Shown: positions 52,696-63,510 of the stretch, in pieces | How the letters are laid out: each line of letters begins with the position of its first letter | Position numbering within the stretch: position 1 is the stretch's first letter | Source: GCA-2737725 sp033763995 | GTDB taxonomy: Bacteria; Pseudomonadota; Alphaproteobacteria; Rhodospirillales; Rhodospirillaceae | DNA length: 64,000 nucleotides | Assembly (NCBI GenBank): GCA_033763995.1 | Contig: JANRJL010000056.1 | Span: 124,001 to 188,000 of the forward strand | Direction of reading: 5' to 3' | Notes under the pieces: generated by a model | Databases searched by the model: none | Seen by the model: the letters and a program-made list of their open reading frames with translations, nothing else | What the model was told of the DNA's origin: nothing | Program-made: the position numbers and the translations under genes

Positions 52696-53139
52696 TTATT
52701 CTTCTTCGTCGCGCGACGTGCGCGCCAAGTCTTCACCCGCCTCGTCGTCGTGACGAAGGTCGCGCGCCACTTCGGGGCGATGCAGCAAGGTGGCGATATG
52801 TTCGGCCTGGTCGAAGGTGGTATCGGCCGCGAACACCAAGTCGGGCAGAAATTTCATCTGGACCATCTCGGCGATGCGCCGGCGCAAGAACGGCTTCACC
52901 CGTTTCAAGCCCTCGAGGATGGGCTTGGGATCGCCGCCGCCCAAGGGAACGATATAAACGCGCGCGTGACGCAGATCGGGACTGGGCCTGACCTCGGTCA
53001 CGGTGATGCTGACGTTGGCCAAGGCCGGATCGCGAAAGGTTTCGCGCTCGAACACGGCGGCGAGCGCGTGGCGAATTTCCTCGCCGACGCGCAGTTGGCG
53101 TTGCCCGGGGGGTTGGCGGTTTTGACGATGGCGGGACAT
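52696..53139 (-). CDS. rbfA: Ribosome-binding factor A
   Basis: About 147 residues from the ATG at 53139; a GTG at 53157 is also possible. The KH-type fold shows RQLRVGEEIRHALAAVFERE and ITVTEVRPSPDLRHARVYIVPLG. RbfA assists late 30S maturation. It lies between infB and truB, 60 bp after infB. Confidence 0.97.
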   Translation of the reverse strand: MSRHRQNRQPPGQRQLRVGEEIRHALAAVFERETFRDPALANVSITVTEVRPSPDLRHARVYIVPLGGGDPKPILEGLKRVKPFLRRRIAEMVQMKFLPDLVFAADTTFDQAEHIATLLHRPEVARDLRHDDEAGEDLARTSRDEEE

Positions 53140-53199
53140 GGCGACTCGTCCGAACACTTTCCTCGCGGTCGCGGCTCGGGCCTCAAGCCCGCGCCACGA

Positions 53200-55728
53200 T
53201 TATAGCGTCGCCGCGACGCGCTCCAACTCGAAGCACTCGATCATGTCGCCGGGCTGGATGTCCTGATAGTTGGCCAGCGCCATGCCGCACTCGTAGCCCT
53301 CGCGCACTTCCTTGACGTCGTCCTTGAAGCGCTTGAGCTGCGACAGATCGCCCTCGTGAATGACGATGTTGTCGCGCAGCAAGCGCACTTTGCAGCCGCG
53401 CTTGATGACGCCTTGCGTCACGCGGCAACCGGCGACCTTGCCGACCTTGGTGATGTTGAACACCTCGCGGATCTCGGCGTAGCCGATGAAGGCTTCCTTG
53501 AACGTCGGCGACAGCATGCCGGTCAGCGCCTTCTTCACCTCGTCGGCCACTTCGTAGATGATCGAGTGATAGCGAATGTCGATGCCGTCGCGCTTGGCCA
53601 CTTCGCGGGCCTGGGCGTTGGCGCGCACGTTGAAACCGATGATCACGGCCTTGGACGCCTTGGCCAGCGTCACGTCGGATTCGTTGATGGCGCCCACCGC
53701 GCCCAGGATCACGTTGACCTTGGCCTGGTCGGTGCCGATTTTCTGCAGCGTGCCGGTCAAGGCCTCGACCGAGCCCTGCACGTCGGCCTTGATCACCACC
53801 GGGAGTTCCTTGATCTCGCCCGCTTTGATCTTGGCGAACATCTGCTCCATGGTCGTGGCACCGATGCTGCCGCCCTGGCCGGCGATGCGCAGCTTGCGTT
53901 TGCGGAACTCCGAGACCTCGCGCGCGCGGGCCTCGTCTTCCACCACGATGAAATCGTCGCCCGCCGAGGGCACGCCGGAGAAGCCCACGACTTCCACCGG
54001 CGTCGAGGGCGGCGCGGCCTTGATTTGCTTGCCGGCATGATCGATCAGCACGCGCACGCGGCCCCACTCGGCGCCGGCCACGTAGATGTCGCCGACCCGA
54101 AGCGTGCCGCGCTGCACCAGCACGGTGCCCACGGGGCCCACGCCCTTTTCCATCTTGGCCTCGATGATCGCGCCTTCGGCGGCGCGGTTCGGATTGGCCT
54201 TGAGATCCTGCACTTCGGCCTGCAGCAAGATCACCTCGATCAGCTTGTCGAGGTTGGTTTTCTTGAGGGCCGAAACCTCGACGCTCAAGGTCTCGCCGCC
54301 CATTTCTTCCAGCACGACCTCGTGATTCAGCAGGTCGCTGCGGATTTTCTGAGGATTCGCGCCGGGCTTGTCGATCTTGTTGATGGCCACGATCATCGGC
54401 ACGCCGGCGGCCTTGGCGTGCCTGATGGCCTCGATGGTCTGCGGCATGATGCCGTCGTCGGCGGCCACCACCAGCACGACAATGTCGGTGACCTTGGCGC
54501 CGCGCGCGCGCATGGCCGTGAAGGCCTCGTGGCCCGGCGTGTCGATGAAGGTGATCACGCCGCCCTTGGGCGTGGTCACTTGATAGGCGCCGATGTGCTG
54601 GGTGATGCCGCCGGCTTCGCCCGCGGCCACGTTGGTCTGGCGCAAGGCATCCAACAACGACGTCTTGCCGTGGTCGACGTGGCCCATGATGGTGACCACC
54701 GGCGGGCGCGGTTGCGCGTTGGCGTCGTCGTCGGAACCGAGTTTCATGCCGTCTTCCACGTCAGTTTCCGCGACGCGCTTGATCTTGTGACCGAACTCTT
54801 GCGCGACCAGTTCGGCGGTGTCGGCGTCGATGACTTCGTTGATGGTCGCCATCACGCCCAGCTTGATCAGGGTCTTGATGACGTTGGACGAGCGCTCGGC
54901 CATGCGGTTGGAGAGTTCCTGCACGGTGATGGTCTCGGGCACCACCACTTCGCGCACGATCTTTTCCAGGGGCTTGGTCTGCGCGCTTTGCAGCTTGCGG
55001 CGTTCCTTTTCCACCGCGCGGCGCATGGCCGCGACCGAGCGGCTGCGTTCGACGCGGTCCTCGGCGTCCAGGGCGGCCGAAATCGTCAGCTTGCCCTCGC
55101 GGCGGCGCGGCTCGACGCGGCTGGTGCGCGGCGGCTTGTGCCCGGTCTTGGCCAGCTTGCGGCGCGGTTCGTCCTCGTCCTCTTCCTCCACGGCGCGCTT
55201 GGCGACGGCCCCGACCACGGGCCGCTGTTCGGTGACGATGCGCGCGATGGTCGAGCCGGCGTCGGCCTTGGCCGGCGCGGCGGCGGTCGGGTCTTGCAGG
55301 GCGCGCGCGGCTTCCTCGGCGGCGCGGCGTTTTTCTTCCTCGGCCTGGCGCGCCTCTTCGACGGCGCGGCGCTCGGCTTCTTCCTCGGCGTGACGGCGGG
55401 CTTCCTCGTCCGCCTTCATGGCGGCTTGCAGCACCTTCAGGCGATGCTCTTTTTCGTCCTCGGTCAGCGTGCCGTGGGCGGGTTCCTTGAACAGAAGTTC
55501 GGGCTTGGCCGTCGGCGTCGGCGCCTTGACTTCCAGCACCTTGCCGTCGGCGCCGATCTCGAACTTGCGTTGGCGCTTGCGCTCCACCTGCACGACTTTG
55601 GAACGGCCGTGGGAGAAGCTTTGGCGGACCTGTCCGGTCTCCACCTCGGTCTTCTTCAGGCCAAGCTTGCCCGTGCTCAACCGCAAGGGGGCTTTCGTCT
55701 TCGCTTCGGTGGGCGCTTCGTTCGACAT
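53200..55728 (-). CDS. infB: Translation initiation factor IF-2
   Basis: An 842-residue GTPase that places fMet-tRNA on the ribosome. The G1 motif GHVDHGKT is at residues 349-356, DTPGHEAF follows, and NKID is present. An Ala/Glu/Arg-rich region about residues 100-200 is the usual low-complexity linker. The N-terminal region is basic. Next to rbfA. Confidence 0.98.
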   Translation of the reverse strand: MSNEAPTEAKTKAPLRLSTGKLGLKKTEVETGQVRQSFSHGRSKVVQVERKRQRKFEIGADGKVLEVKAPTPTAKPELLFKEPAHGTLTEDEKEHRLKVLQAAMKADEEARRHAEEEAERRAVEEARQAEEEKRRAAEEAARALQDPTAAAPAKADAGSTIARIVTEQRPVVGAVAKRAVEEEDEDEPRRKLAKTGHKPPRTSRVEPRRREGKLTISAALDAEDRVERSRSVAAMRRAVEKERRKLQSAQTKPLEKIVREVVVPETITVQELSNRMAERSSNVIKTLIKLGVMATINEVIDADTAELVAQEFGHKIKRVAETDVEDGMKLGSDDDANAQPRPPVVTIMGHVDHGKTSLLDALRQTNVAAGEAGGITQHIGAYQVTTPKGGVITFIDTPGHEAFTAMRARGAKVTDIVVLVVAADDGIMPQTIEAIRHAKAAGVPMIVAINKIDKPGANPQKIRSDLLNHEVVLEEMGGETLSVEVSALKKTNLDKLIEVILLQAEVQDLKANPNRAAEGAIIEAKMEKGVGPVGTVLVQRGTLRVGDIYVAGAEWGRVRVLIDHAGKQIKAAPPSTPVEVVGFSGVPSAGDDFIVVEDEARAREVSEFRKRKLRIAGQGGSIGATTMEQMFAKIKAGEIKELPVVIKADVQGSVEALTGTLQKIGTDQAKVNVILGAVGAINESDVTLAKASKAVIIGFNVRANAQAREVAKRDGIDIRYHSIIYEVADEVKKALTGMLSPTFKEAFIGYAEIREVFNITKVGKVAGCRVTQGVIKRGCKVRLLRDNIVIHEGDLSQLKRFKDDVKEVREGYECGMALANYQDIQPGDMIECFELERVAATL

Positions 55729-55804
55729 TCTGTTCTCAATCGCTTTCAGTTTTAGCCGTTTCGATTCACTCTATTTCGCTCTCGCCGGTGGACGCCTGCC
55801 CCGC

Positions 55805-56416
55805 TCAATGGGGCTGCGTCGTTTCGCGCGTCGTCGACCCATCCGACGGCCGTCGCACGCCGCCATACCTGGTCGTCTCCGCCAGGAACGACGTGGTCAC
55901 GCCGCCCGCCATGAGGCCGATATGCACGGCCTCATCCCGGCCGATCGCCGCCCCCAGATCGAAGCGGCTGAAGCCGTCGACGACCACCGCATCCCGCGCC
56001 ACGGCCGTCATCTTCGCCCGCTCGGCCGGGGATCCGTCCGAAGCCTCGACCAGCACCGCCGTTCGTCCGCCGGCGGCTTGCGACCGCACCTGATCGGCGC
56101 CCACCGCCATCAAACCGGCGCGGCGGGCGAGGCCCAACATCTCGAGACAACGTCGCTTCAGAAGGTTCGACACCGTGTCGGCCAGATCGTCGGGGACCCG
56201 GACGGGCTGGCGCGCGGCCTTGGAAAACAGCCGTTTCGCGGCGGCTGTTTCTATCATATCGCGCCGGGCGCTCAACCACAAACCTCGGCCCGGCAGCCGG
56301 CCGGCCAGGTCGGGCACGAGCGCCTCGTCGGGGCCCACCACGAAACGAATCATGGCCGTGGTCGGGAAGCTCTCTCCCGTGACCAGACATTGTCGCTCAG
56401 TCTCCCCGCGCGGCAT
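55805..56416 (-). CDS. YlxR-L7Ae fusion RNA-binding protein
   Basis: A 203-residue protein. The N-terminal DUF448/YlxR domain shows RQCLVTGESFPTTAMIRFVVGPDEALVPDLAGRLPGRGLWLS, and the C-terminal half (LGLARRAGLMAVGADQV ... AVLVEASDG) is an L7Ae-like RNA-binding fold, as is usual in alphaproteobacteria. Between nusA and infB, where it is expected; probably acts on rRNA. Confidence 0.9.
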   Translation of the reverse strand: MPRGETERQCLVTGESFPTTAMIRFVVGPDEALVPDLAGRLPGRGLWLSARRDMIETAAAKRLFSKAARQPVRVPDDLADTVSNLLKRRCLEMLGLARRAGLMAVGADQVRSQAAGGRTAVLVEASDGSPAERAKMTAVARDAVVVDGFSRFDLGAAIGRDEAVHIGLMAGGVTTSFLAETTRYGGVRRPSDGSTTRETTQPH

Positions 56417-56452
56417 GGTGTTCGCGAGCCGCCGTGACCAGGTCGATGGACC

Positions 56453-58024
56453 TCAGGCCCCCCCGCTCGGCGCGGGGGTGGCTTCGGGGGCCGGGCTCGC
56501 GGCGGCGGCCGCGTCCTCGGGGAACCAGTGGGCGCGGGCGGCCATGATGACCTTGTTGGCCGCCTCCAGGTTGATGACGTCGGCGCCCAGCATTTCGACC
56601 AATTCGTCGCCCGCCAGATCGGCCAGATCGTCGAGCGTTTTGACGCCCTTTTCGGCCACCGCGATGATCTTTTTGATGTCGAAGCCCTCGATGCCGGCCT
56701 CGATCAGGTCTTGGGCCACCTTCAATTCCTTCAGGCGCGCCTCGATCTTCTTGTTTTCTTCCTCGACGTAATTCTGCGCGCGCGACTTGAGCTCGTTGGC
56801 GAGGTCCTCATCCAGGCCCTCGATATCGGTCAAGTCCTCGATCGGCACGAAGGCGACCTCTTCCACCGAGGTAAATCCCTCGGTGACCAAGAGGCGCGCC
56901 AGCACGTCGTCCACGTCCAGCGCGTCGATGAAGCGCTGCGAGCGCACCTTGAACTCTTCCTGGCGCCGCTCGGATTCCTCGGCTTCCGTCAGGATATCGA
57001 TGGACCAGCCGGTGAGCTGGCTGGCAAGCCGCACGTTCTGGCCGCGCCGGCCGATGGCCAGCGACAGCTGATCGTCGGGCACCACCACCTCGATGCGGCC
57101 GGCGTCTTCGTCGAGCACGACCTTGGAGACTTCGGCCGGGGCCAGCGCGTTGACCACGAAGGTGGCCGGGTCCTCGTTCCAATTGATGATGTCGATCTTC
57201 TCGCCCTGCAGTTCGCCCACCACCGCCTGCACGCGGCTGCCGCGCATGCCGACGCAGGCGCCGACGGGGTCGATGGAGGAATCGTTGGAGATCACGGCGA
57301 TCTTGGCGCGGCTGCCGGGGTCGCGCGCCACCGACTTGATTTCGATGATGCCGTCGTAGATTTCCGGCACTTCCTGCGTGAACAGGGCGGCCATGAAATC
57401 GGGCGCGGTGCGGGAGAGGAAAATCTGCGGGCCGCGCTGCTCCTGGCGCACGTCGGCGATGAGCGCCCGGATGCGGTCGCCGTTCTTGAAGTGCTCGCGC
57501 GGGATCAAATCGTCGCGGCGCAGCATGCCCTCGGCGCGGCCCAAGTCGACCACGACGTTGCCGAACTCGACGCGCTTGACCAGGCCGTTGACGACCTCGC
57601 CGATGCGGTCCTTGTACTCGGAAAACTGGCGCGCCCGCTCGGAATCGCGCACCTTCTGCACGATCACCTGCTTGGCGGTTTGCGCCGCGATGCGGCCGAA
57701 GTCGATCGGCGGCAGGGGGTCGATCAGCGCCTCGCCGACCTTGATGTCGGCTTGCTTCTTCTTGGCCTTCTCCAGCGAGATCTGCACGTTCTCGTCCTCG
57801 ACCGGGTCGGCGACGGTGAGATAGCGCGCCAGGCGAATCTCGCCGGTCTTGCGGTCGATGGCCGCGCGGATGTCCTTCTCGTGCCCGTACTTGGAACGTC
57901 CGGCCTTTTGAATGGCCTGCTCAATCGCGATGAACACTTCCTCGCGGTCGATGGTCTTGTCGCGAGCCACCGTGTCGGCCACTTGGACCAGTTCGGGCCG
58001 CGCCATGCCGATGCTTTGTGCCAT
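56453..58024 (-). CDS. nusA: Transcription termination/antitermination factor NusA
   Basis: A 523-residue protein with an N-terminal RNA polymerase-binding domain, an S1 domain (GEVVNGLVKRVEFGNVVVDLG), two KH domains (VGACVGMRGSRVQAVVGELQGEKIDII; LAIGRRGQNVRLASQLTGW) and C-terminal helix-hairpin-helix repeats. Forms a unit with rimP. Confidence 0.98.
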   Translation of the reverse strand: MAQSIGMARPELVQVADTVARDKTIDREEVFIAIEQAIQKAGRSKYGHEKDIRAAIDRKTGEIRLARYLTVADPVEDENVQISLEKAKKKQADIKVGEALIDPLPPIDFGRIAAQTAKQVIVQKVRDSERARQFSEYKDRIGEVVNGLVKRVEFGNVVVDLGRAEGMLRRDDLIPREHFKNGDRIRALIADVRQEQRGPQIFLSRTAPDFMAALFTQEVPEIYDGIIEIKSVARDPGSRAKIAVISNDSSIDPVGACVGMRGSRVQAVVGELQGEKIDIINWNEDPATFVVNALAPAEVSKVVLDEDAGRIEVVVPDDQLSLAIGRRGQNVRLASQLTGWSIDILTEAEESERRQEEFKVRSQRFIDALDVDDVLARLLVTEGFTSVEEVAFVPIEDLTDIEGLDEDLANELKSRAQNYVEEENKKIEARLKELKVAQDLIEAGIEGFDIKKIIAVAEKGVKTLDDLADLAGDELVEMLGADVINLEAANKVIMAARAHWFPEDAAAAASPAPEATPAPSGGA

Positions 58025-58068
58025 GGAAACTTCCTTACCTTTTCGATGTCTCGTTCGATCTCAAAAAC

Positions 58069-58587
58069 TTATTCACTCTCGTGGGCCGCAGCCTTGGGCC
58101 GGCCCTTCATGGTTGCCTTGATCAACGCGTCCGTCAGAATCAGCTTGGCACTCAAGATCGCGTCCATGTCGAAACTCACCTCGGCGTCGTCCACGTTCAG
58201 CACCGCTTGGCCGGCCGCGTTCAACCCCACGATCTTGCCCTTGAAACGCCGCCGCCCGTTCAGGGGCAGCTTGGTTTCCAGCTTGGCCTCGAACCCCGCG
58301 AAGTCGCGAAAATCCTTGGCCCGCGTCAGGGGCCGGTCGATGCCCGCCGAGCTGACTTCGAGGTCGTAAGCCCCCGTCACCGGCTCCTCCACGTCGAAGA
58401 TCGCCGACAACGTGGTGCTGATGGCCTCGCAATCATCCACCGCGATCAAGCTGCCGTCGGCGCGGTCGGCCATCACCTGCAACGTCCGCCGCCCGGTGCC
58501 GGACGTCAGCCCGACGCGCACGACCTCGTAGCCCATGGCTTCCAAGGTCGGGGCGATCCGCGCCTCCAGCTCCAACAGCCGCTCCAA
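58069..58587 (-). CDS. rimP: Ribosome maturation factor RimP
   Basis: A 172-residue factor. LEARIAPTLEAMGYEVVRVGLTSGTGRRTLQVMADR and YDLEVSSAGIDRPLTRAKDF are typical; the C-terminal domain is followed by a short tail. First gene of the rimP-nusA-ylxR-infB-rbfA-truB-rpsO-pnp run. Confidence 0.97.
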   Translation of the reverse strand: MERLLELEARIAPTLEAMGYEVVRVGLTSGTGRRTLQVMADRADGSLIAVDDCEAISTTLSAIFDVEEPVTGAYDLEVSSAGIDRPLTRAKDFRDFAGFEAKLETKLPLNGRRRFKGKIVGLNAAGQAVLNVDDAEVSFDMDAILSAKLILTDALIKATMKGRPKAAAHESE

Positions 58588-58639
58588 AGGTCCTCCGTCG
58601 CGTCATGCCGCCCAACCGCGAATCGCCCGAATTCGGGCA

Positions 58640-58668
58640 ATAAAAAAAGTGGCCGATCGGGGCCACTT
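58640..58668 (-). terminator. Rho-independent terminator after trmB
   Basis: On the minus strand an 8-bp stem (AAGTGGCC with GGCCACTT, positions 58647-58668) is directly followed by a T-run. It lies 80 bp past the trmB stop and 53 bp ahead of the rimP start. Confidence 0.85.
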
Positions 58669-58747
58669 CTGCTGTCGTTCGACATGTGAAGTTCGGTGGG
58701 GGATATAGGCGGATTTATCGCAGTTTGCAAGGGTTTTGGGCGATATT

Positions 58748-59500
58748 TTAGGCGCTCATAGCCCCTTTTTGGGGCCCAGAGTCGGTGCGAAAAAAGCGAA
58801 AAAAAGCCGGTTTTCGACCCTCTTTTTCGGCCTTTTGTTCATAGCGCGTACGCACATGGTCGCCAGGCGGGCCCCGCCAATCCTCCGGGCCTTGGGGGCT
58901 CCAGGCAAAGGCCGGGTGGGGCGGTACCTGCTCCAGGGCCCAGGCGATATAGACCGGATGGTCGCTGGCGACCCTCAGTTCCGCCCCCGGTTTCATGAGG
59001 CGCGCGAGGGTTGCGAGGTTTTGCGGTCCGATGAACCGCCGCTTGGCGTGGCGGGCCTTGGGCCAGGGGTCGGGAAACAGCAGGAACACCCGCGACAGGC
59101 AGCAGTCGGGCAAGGCCGGCAGCAACAGCCGCGCGTCTTCATCGAAGATGCGCACGTTGGTCAGATTCCGGTCGGCCACATGGCGCACCAGCGAGGCCAC
59201 GCCGTTGAGGAATACCTCGCAACCGATGATGCCGACGTTCGGGTTGGCTGCGGCCTGCGCGGCCAAATGCTCGCCGCCGCCGAAACCGACCTCGAGCCAG
59301 ATGTCTTTGATGTTGCGCGGGAACAATGCGTGGGGGTCAATACGCGCGCCCGGAGGCGGGGGCGCGATGCGCAGTTGCGGCAGCAGCTCGTCCACCAGCG
59401 CCGCGCGCTGGGGCTTCAGCGGCTTGCCTTTGCGCCGGCCGTAATAAAGAACGCGCGAACTTTGGTTGGTCGCGTTTGCACTGTTTTTTTCTTGGGCCAA
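58748..59500 (-). CDS. trmB: tRNA (guanine-N7-)-methyltransferase, start uncertain
   Basis: TrmB makes m7G46 in tRNA. The core shows DIWLEVGFGGGEHLAAQAAANP (SAM site), EVFLNGVASLVRHV and FLLFPDPWPKARHAKRRF. No ATG is available in frame: a TTG at 59500 gives a 250-residue protein beginning in the palindromic repeat, while a GTG at 59590 would overlap metK by 62 bp. The repeat at 59466-59528 occupies the junction, so the N-terminus is partly encoded by it. Confidence 0.9.
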   Translation of the reverse strand: MAQEKNSANATNQSSRVLYYGRRKGKPLKPQRAALVDELLPQLRIAPPPPGARIDPHALFPRNIKDIWLEVGFGGGEHLAAQAAANPNVGIIGCEVFLNGVASLVRHVADRNLTNVRIFDEDARLLLPALPDCCLSRVFLLFPDPWPKARHAKRRFIGPQNLATLARLMKPGAELRVASDHPVYIAWALEQVPPHPAFAWSPQGPEDWRGPPGDHVRTRYEQKAEKEGRKPAFFRFFRTDSGPQKGAMSA

Positions 59501-59528
59501 GTGGTTCCCACTTCTCGGGCAAATGCTC
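59466..59528 (-). repeat. Palindromic intergenic repeat, copy R9
   Basis: Minus orientation; begins GAGCATTTGCCCGAGAAGTG immediately after the metK TAG. Outer arm partner is GTGCAAACGC. It runs into the start of trmB. Confidence 0.82.
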
Positions 59529-60713
<1,185 letters not shown>

Positions 60714-60901
60714 GGTGTGTGGGAAGAAGCAGCCGGATTGTTATGGGACGCGATGCCCGGCGGCCGATTTGGGGAGGGCAGGGGGTATCGGAGTTCCAGG
60801 GATTTGGCAAGGGTGGGCGGGGCCCGGCCGCCGCCCACCGGGCTCCACCCCCGCCGCAGGCGTCGGCGGCGGGGTGGCGGTCCGTCATGACCTGACGCGC
60901 C

Positions 60902-60943
60902 TAGAGCAAGCAGCGTTAAGTTGGAATCGGGCTGCTTGCTCTA
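60902..60943. terminator. Perfect hairpin between TonB-receptor 3' end and metK
   Basis: A perfect 13-bp stem (TAGAGCAAGCAGC at 60902-60914 with its complement at 60931-60943) and a 16-base loop. It sits beside repeat R10. It may end transcription of the receptor gene, but lacks a strong T-run. Confidence 0.55.
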
Positions 60944-60950
60944 TGTCATT

Positions 60951-61008
60951 GTTTGGTCGCGTCGTTGTTGCGGAAAACCGGTTCCCACTTTCCCGCACGA
61001 CGCTCTAG
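60951..61008 (-). repeat. Palindromic intergenic repeat, copy R10 (divergent form)
   Basis: Minus orientation; its TAGAGCG start includes the stop codon of the TonB-dependent receptor. The arms GAGCGTCGTGCGGG and CGACGCGACC resemble the form of this repeat common in alphaproteobacterial genomes. Confidence 0.75.
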
Positions 61009-63281
61009 AACTTGTAGCTGGCGGTCACGCCGAAGCGGCGCTTGTCGGCCAGCGGATACTGGAACGCGCGTTCTTGGGTGGTCGTGCCCGGCACGTTGTT
61101 CAGCGCCGGGTTGGCGTTGGGGGCGACGTTCAGGTTCATCTGGTCGACATATCGTATCACGGTGGACGTCGAGCGGTCGTCGGTGAGGTTGTCGACGAAC
61201 ACCGTGAAGGTCCAGGCCTCGGTTTCCAGCCCGGCCTTCAGGTTGAGCAGATATTGCTCGCCGGTGTGGGCCAGGTTGAACACCTGGTCGAACTTGCGGC
61301 CGGTGTAGGCGAAGTCGCCCCGCAGGAACCCCGAGATGTCGTCGGTCGCCGGAAACGTGACCCGCCCGAAGGCCGTGGCCTGGGTCTTGGGCGAGTTGGG
61401 CGTGCGCTTGCCCCGCAGCGAGGGGTTGCCGAACAACTCGGTCGCCTCGGGATCGTTGAGCACGCGGAACTTGGCGTCGTTGAGCGCGTAGGACACGCCC
61501 GCCGTCAGGGTCTCGGTCAGCGCGGCGGTCAGCGTGGCTTCGAACCCCTTGACCCGCGTCTTGCCGGCGTTGATCAGGTACGACTGCGTGCCGCCGGTGG
61601 GGAAGATGAAGTTGGTGGTCAATTGCTGGTTCGACCAATCGATATAATAGGCCGAGACGTTGGCGACCGCGCGGCCGTCCCAGAAGGTGTTCTTGGTGCC
61701 GATCTCGTAGTTCCAACTGGTTTCCTCGTCGACCGAGCGAATCTCGGGCGGGAAGCGCGGATCGGTATTGAGCGCGCCGGGTTTGTTGCCCTTGGCCACC
61801 ACGGCGTAAATCAGGCTGTCGTCGGTGGGCTTGTAGTCCAGGGTGAAGCGCGGCGCCCAGCTCTTGAAGGTGTTCTCGATGACCGGCAGGGCGGGTCGCC
61901 CGACCGGATTGCGGTTGCCGATCTTGTCCTCGGCGTAGCGCAGCTCGACCGAGCCGGTCAGTTGGTCGGTGAAGTCGCCCGACACCGATCCGAACACCGC
62001 CTTGTTGTCCACCGTGTCGAGGCCGAACACCAACGGCGCCGCCGTCGACAGGCGGACCTCGGTCAGGTCGCGCCGCCGCTCGTAATAGAACGCGCCGAGC
62101 AGTCCGCGAATCGCTTGGTCCTGGGCGGTCTGCACTCGGATTTCCTGCGACCACTCGTTGCGGTTGGTGACCTCGTTGCGCAACGTGGTGCCGGCGCGGA
62201 TCGGGTCGGTCGGCGCGCGCACGACCGTGGTGCCGGGGATGGTGTTGCCGAAGAACGTGCCCGCCTGGTAGGTCGAATCGTAGCCGTATTCCGTGTCGGT
62301 CCAGAAGGCGCCGGTGTTCGAGACGACGGTGACGGCGCCGGCGTCGTATTCGAGCGTGGCGAACAGCCGGGTGGACTCGCGGCGCAGGCCTTCCAGGCCC
62401 CTCAAGCCGGCCCGGTCGATCTGCACGTCGTCCAGGCGCTTGACCTGGCCGCAATAATACTGCCGCGGTGCGCGCAGGAAGCAGTTGTTGGCGAACCGGT
62501 CCTGCAGCCCGACGGCGGCCAGGCCGTCGTCGTCCTCGTTGTAGCCGCCGCTGACGCGCGCAGTGAAATCGTCGGTGACGTTGAACTCCAGCGACGCGTT
62601 CACGCCCTGGGACTGCTCTTGCCCGACCTTGCGTCCGTCGATGCGGTTGCGGTACTGGCCGCCGAAATCGTACCAGCGGCCCTGGACCATGTAGAACGCC
62701 TTGTCTTCCGCCACGGGCCCGCGCGACAGCACGTTGACCTCGTAGTCGTTGTGCTCGGCGGCGCGCGCCGAGACGCTGTGCTCGAAGTCGTTGCCGCCCT
62801 TCTTGGTGATCAGGTTGATGGCCCCGGCGAAGGTCGCGCGGCCGAACAGCGCGGCCTGGGGGCCCTTGATCGTCTCCACGCGTTCGACGATGTCGAAGGG
62901 AAACGACAAGATGTTGTCGGTGAAGAGGATGCCGTCGACGAACACCGCCGCGTTGCCCTCGCCGAGGATGTTGGACTGGCCGCGGATCACCGGGCGGCTG
63001 GTGCCGCCTTGCGCGCCGTAACGGTTGGCGCGCTCGAACGAGAATCCCGGCGTGAATTGGCTGACCTTGAAGACGTCGGTCAGGCCGCGCTCGGTCAACT
63101 CGCGCGCGCTGAAGGCGGTGACGCTGATGGGCACGTCCTGCAGCCGCTCCTCGGTCTTGCGCGCCGTGACGACGATCTCTTCCAACTGAAGCTGGGCGGT
63201 CTGCTGGGCGTGGGCCGGGCCTGTCATGAGCATGCCGCAAGCGCCCAAAACCGATGTCGAAAGCCAATGCCGACGCAGCAT
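61005..63281 (-). CDS. TonB-dependent outer-membrane receptor
   Basis: A 758-residue receptor. The signal peptide ends at HAQQ. The TonB-box/plug region reads LEEIVVTARKTEERLQDVPISVTAFSARELTERG, followed by the plug GTSRPVIRGQSNILGEGNAAVFVDGI and ERVETIKGPQAALFGRATFAGAINLIT. The barrel ends GVTASYKF with the usual terminal Phe. The SusC-like or siderophore substrate is not predictable. It sits between metK and the XRE gene, both part of a conserved block, with its own repeat at the 3' end. Confidence 0.96.
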   Translation of the reverse strand: MLRRHWLSTSVLGACGMLMTGPAHAQQTAQLQLEEIVVTARKTEERLQDVPISVTAFSARELTERGLTDVFKVSQFTPGFSFERANRYGAQGGTSRPVIRGQSNILGEGNAAVFVDGILFTDNILSFPFDIVERVETIKGPQAALFGRATFAGAINLITKKGGNDFEHSVSARAAEHNDYEVNVLSRGPVAEDKAFYMVQGRWYDFGGQYRNRIDGRKVGQEQSQGVNASLEFNVTDDFTARVSGGYNEDDDGLAAVGLQDRFANNCFLRAPRQYYCGQVKRLDDVQIDRAGLRGLEGLRRESTRLFATLEYDAGAVTVVSNTGAFWTDTEYGYDSTYQAGTFFGNTIPGTTVVRAPTDPIRAGTTLRNEVTNRNEWSQEIRVQTAQDQAIRGLLGAFYYERRRDLTEVRLSTAAPLVFGLDTVDNKAVFGSVSGDFTDQLTGSVELRYAEDKIGNRNPVGRPALPVIENTFKSWAPRFTLDYKPTDDSLIYAVVAKGNKPGALNTDPRFPPEIRSVDEETSWNYEIGTKNTFWDGRAVANVSAYYIDWSNQQLTTNFIFPTGGTQSYLINAGKTRVKGFEATLTAALTETLTAGVSYALNDAKFRVLNDPEATELFGNPSLRGKRTPNSPKTQATAFGRVTFPATDDISGFLRGDFAYTGRKFDQVFNLAHTGEQYLLNLKAGLETEAWTFTVFVDNLTDDRSTSTVIRYVDQMNLNVAPNANPALNNVPGTTTQERAFQYPLADKRRFGVTASYKF

Positions 63282-63354
63282 GATCGTGTCTCCTCTTTAG
63301 TTTGTTTAGTTTGTCCGGTGCGATCGCCGCCTTTGGCGGCCGATGGGGCGATAG

Positions 63355-63372
63355 GTTACACAAGAGTGAAAC
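63355..63372. promoter_or_regulatory. Dyad upstream of TonB-dependent receptor
   Basis: An imperfect 7-4-7 dyad of the form GTTnCAC-N4-GTGnAAC, 74 bp upstream of the receptor start. A possible operator; regulator unknown. Confidence 0.4.
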
Positions 63373-63455
63373 ACACTCAATGCTTTCGGCGAACGGCCGT
63401 TCTGATGGCGAAGACGCCGTCGGCGCGCGGGCCGGCGACCCGGGGTCCCCGAAGC

Positions 63456-63483
63456 AAAAACGCCGCCCGGCGGGGGCGGCGTT
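63456..63483 (-). terminator. Rho-independent terminator after the XRE gene
   Basis: On the minus strand a 9-bp GC-rich stem (63475-63483 with 63459-63467), 7-base loop, then five T. It lies 28 bp after the XRE gene stop. Confidence 0.8.
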
Positions 63484-63510
63484 GGACTGATGCGCGGCAG
63501 GGACGACGGA

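Noticed and set aside
53356..55755. Plus-strand open frame of 799 codons
   Set aside because: Antisense to infB, which has complete IF-2 motifs.
60714..60900. SAM riboswitch upstream of metK
   Set aside because: The leader is GC-rich with several possible hairpins, but I could not match the core of any known SAM or SAH riboswitch. A covariance search would decide it.
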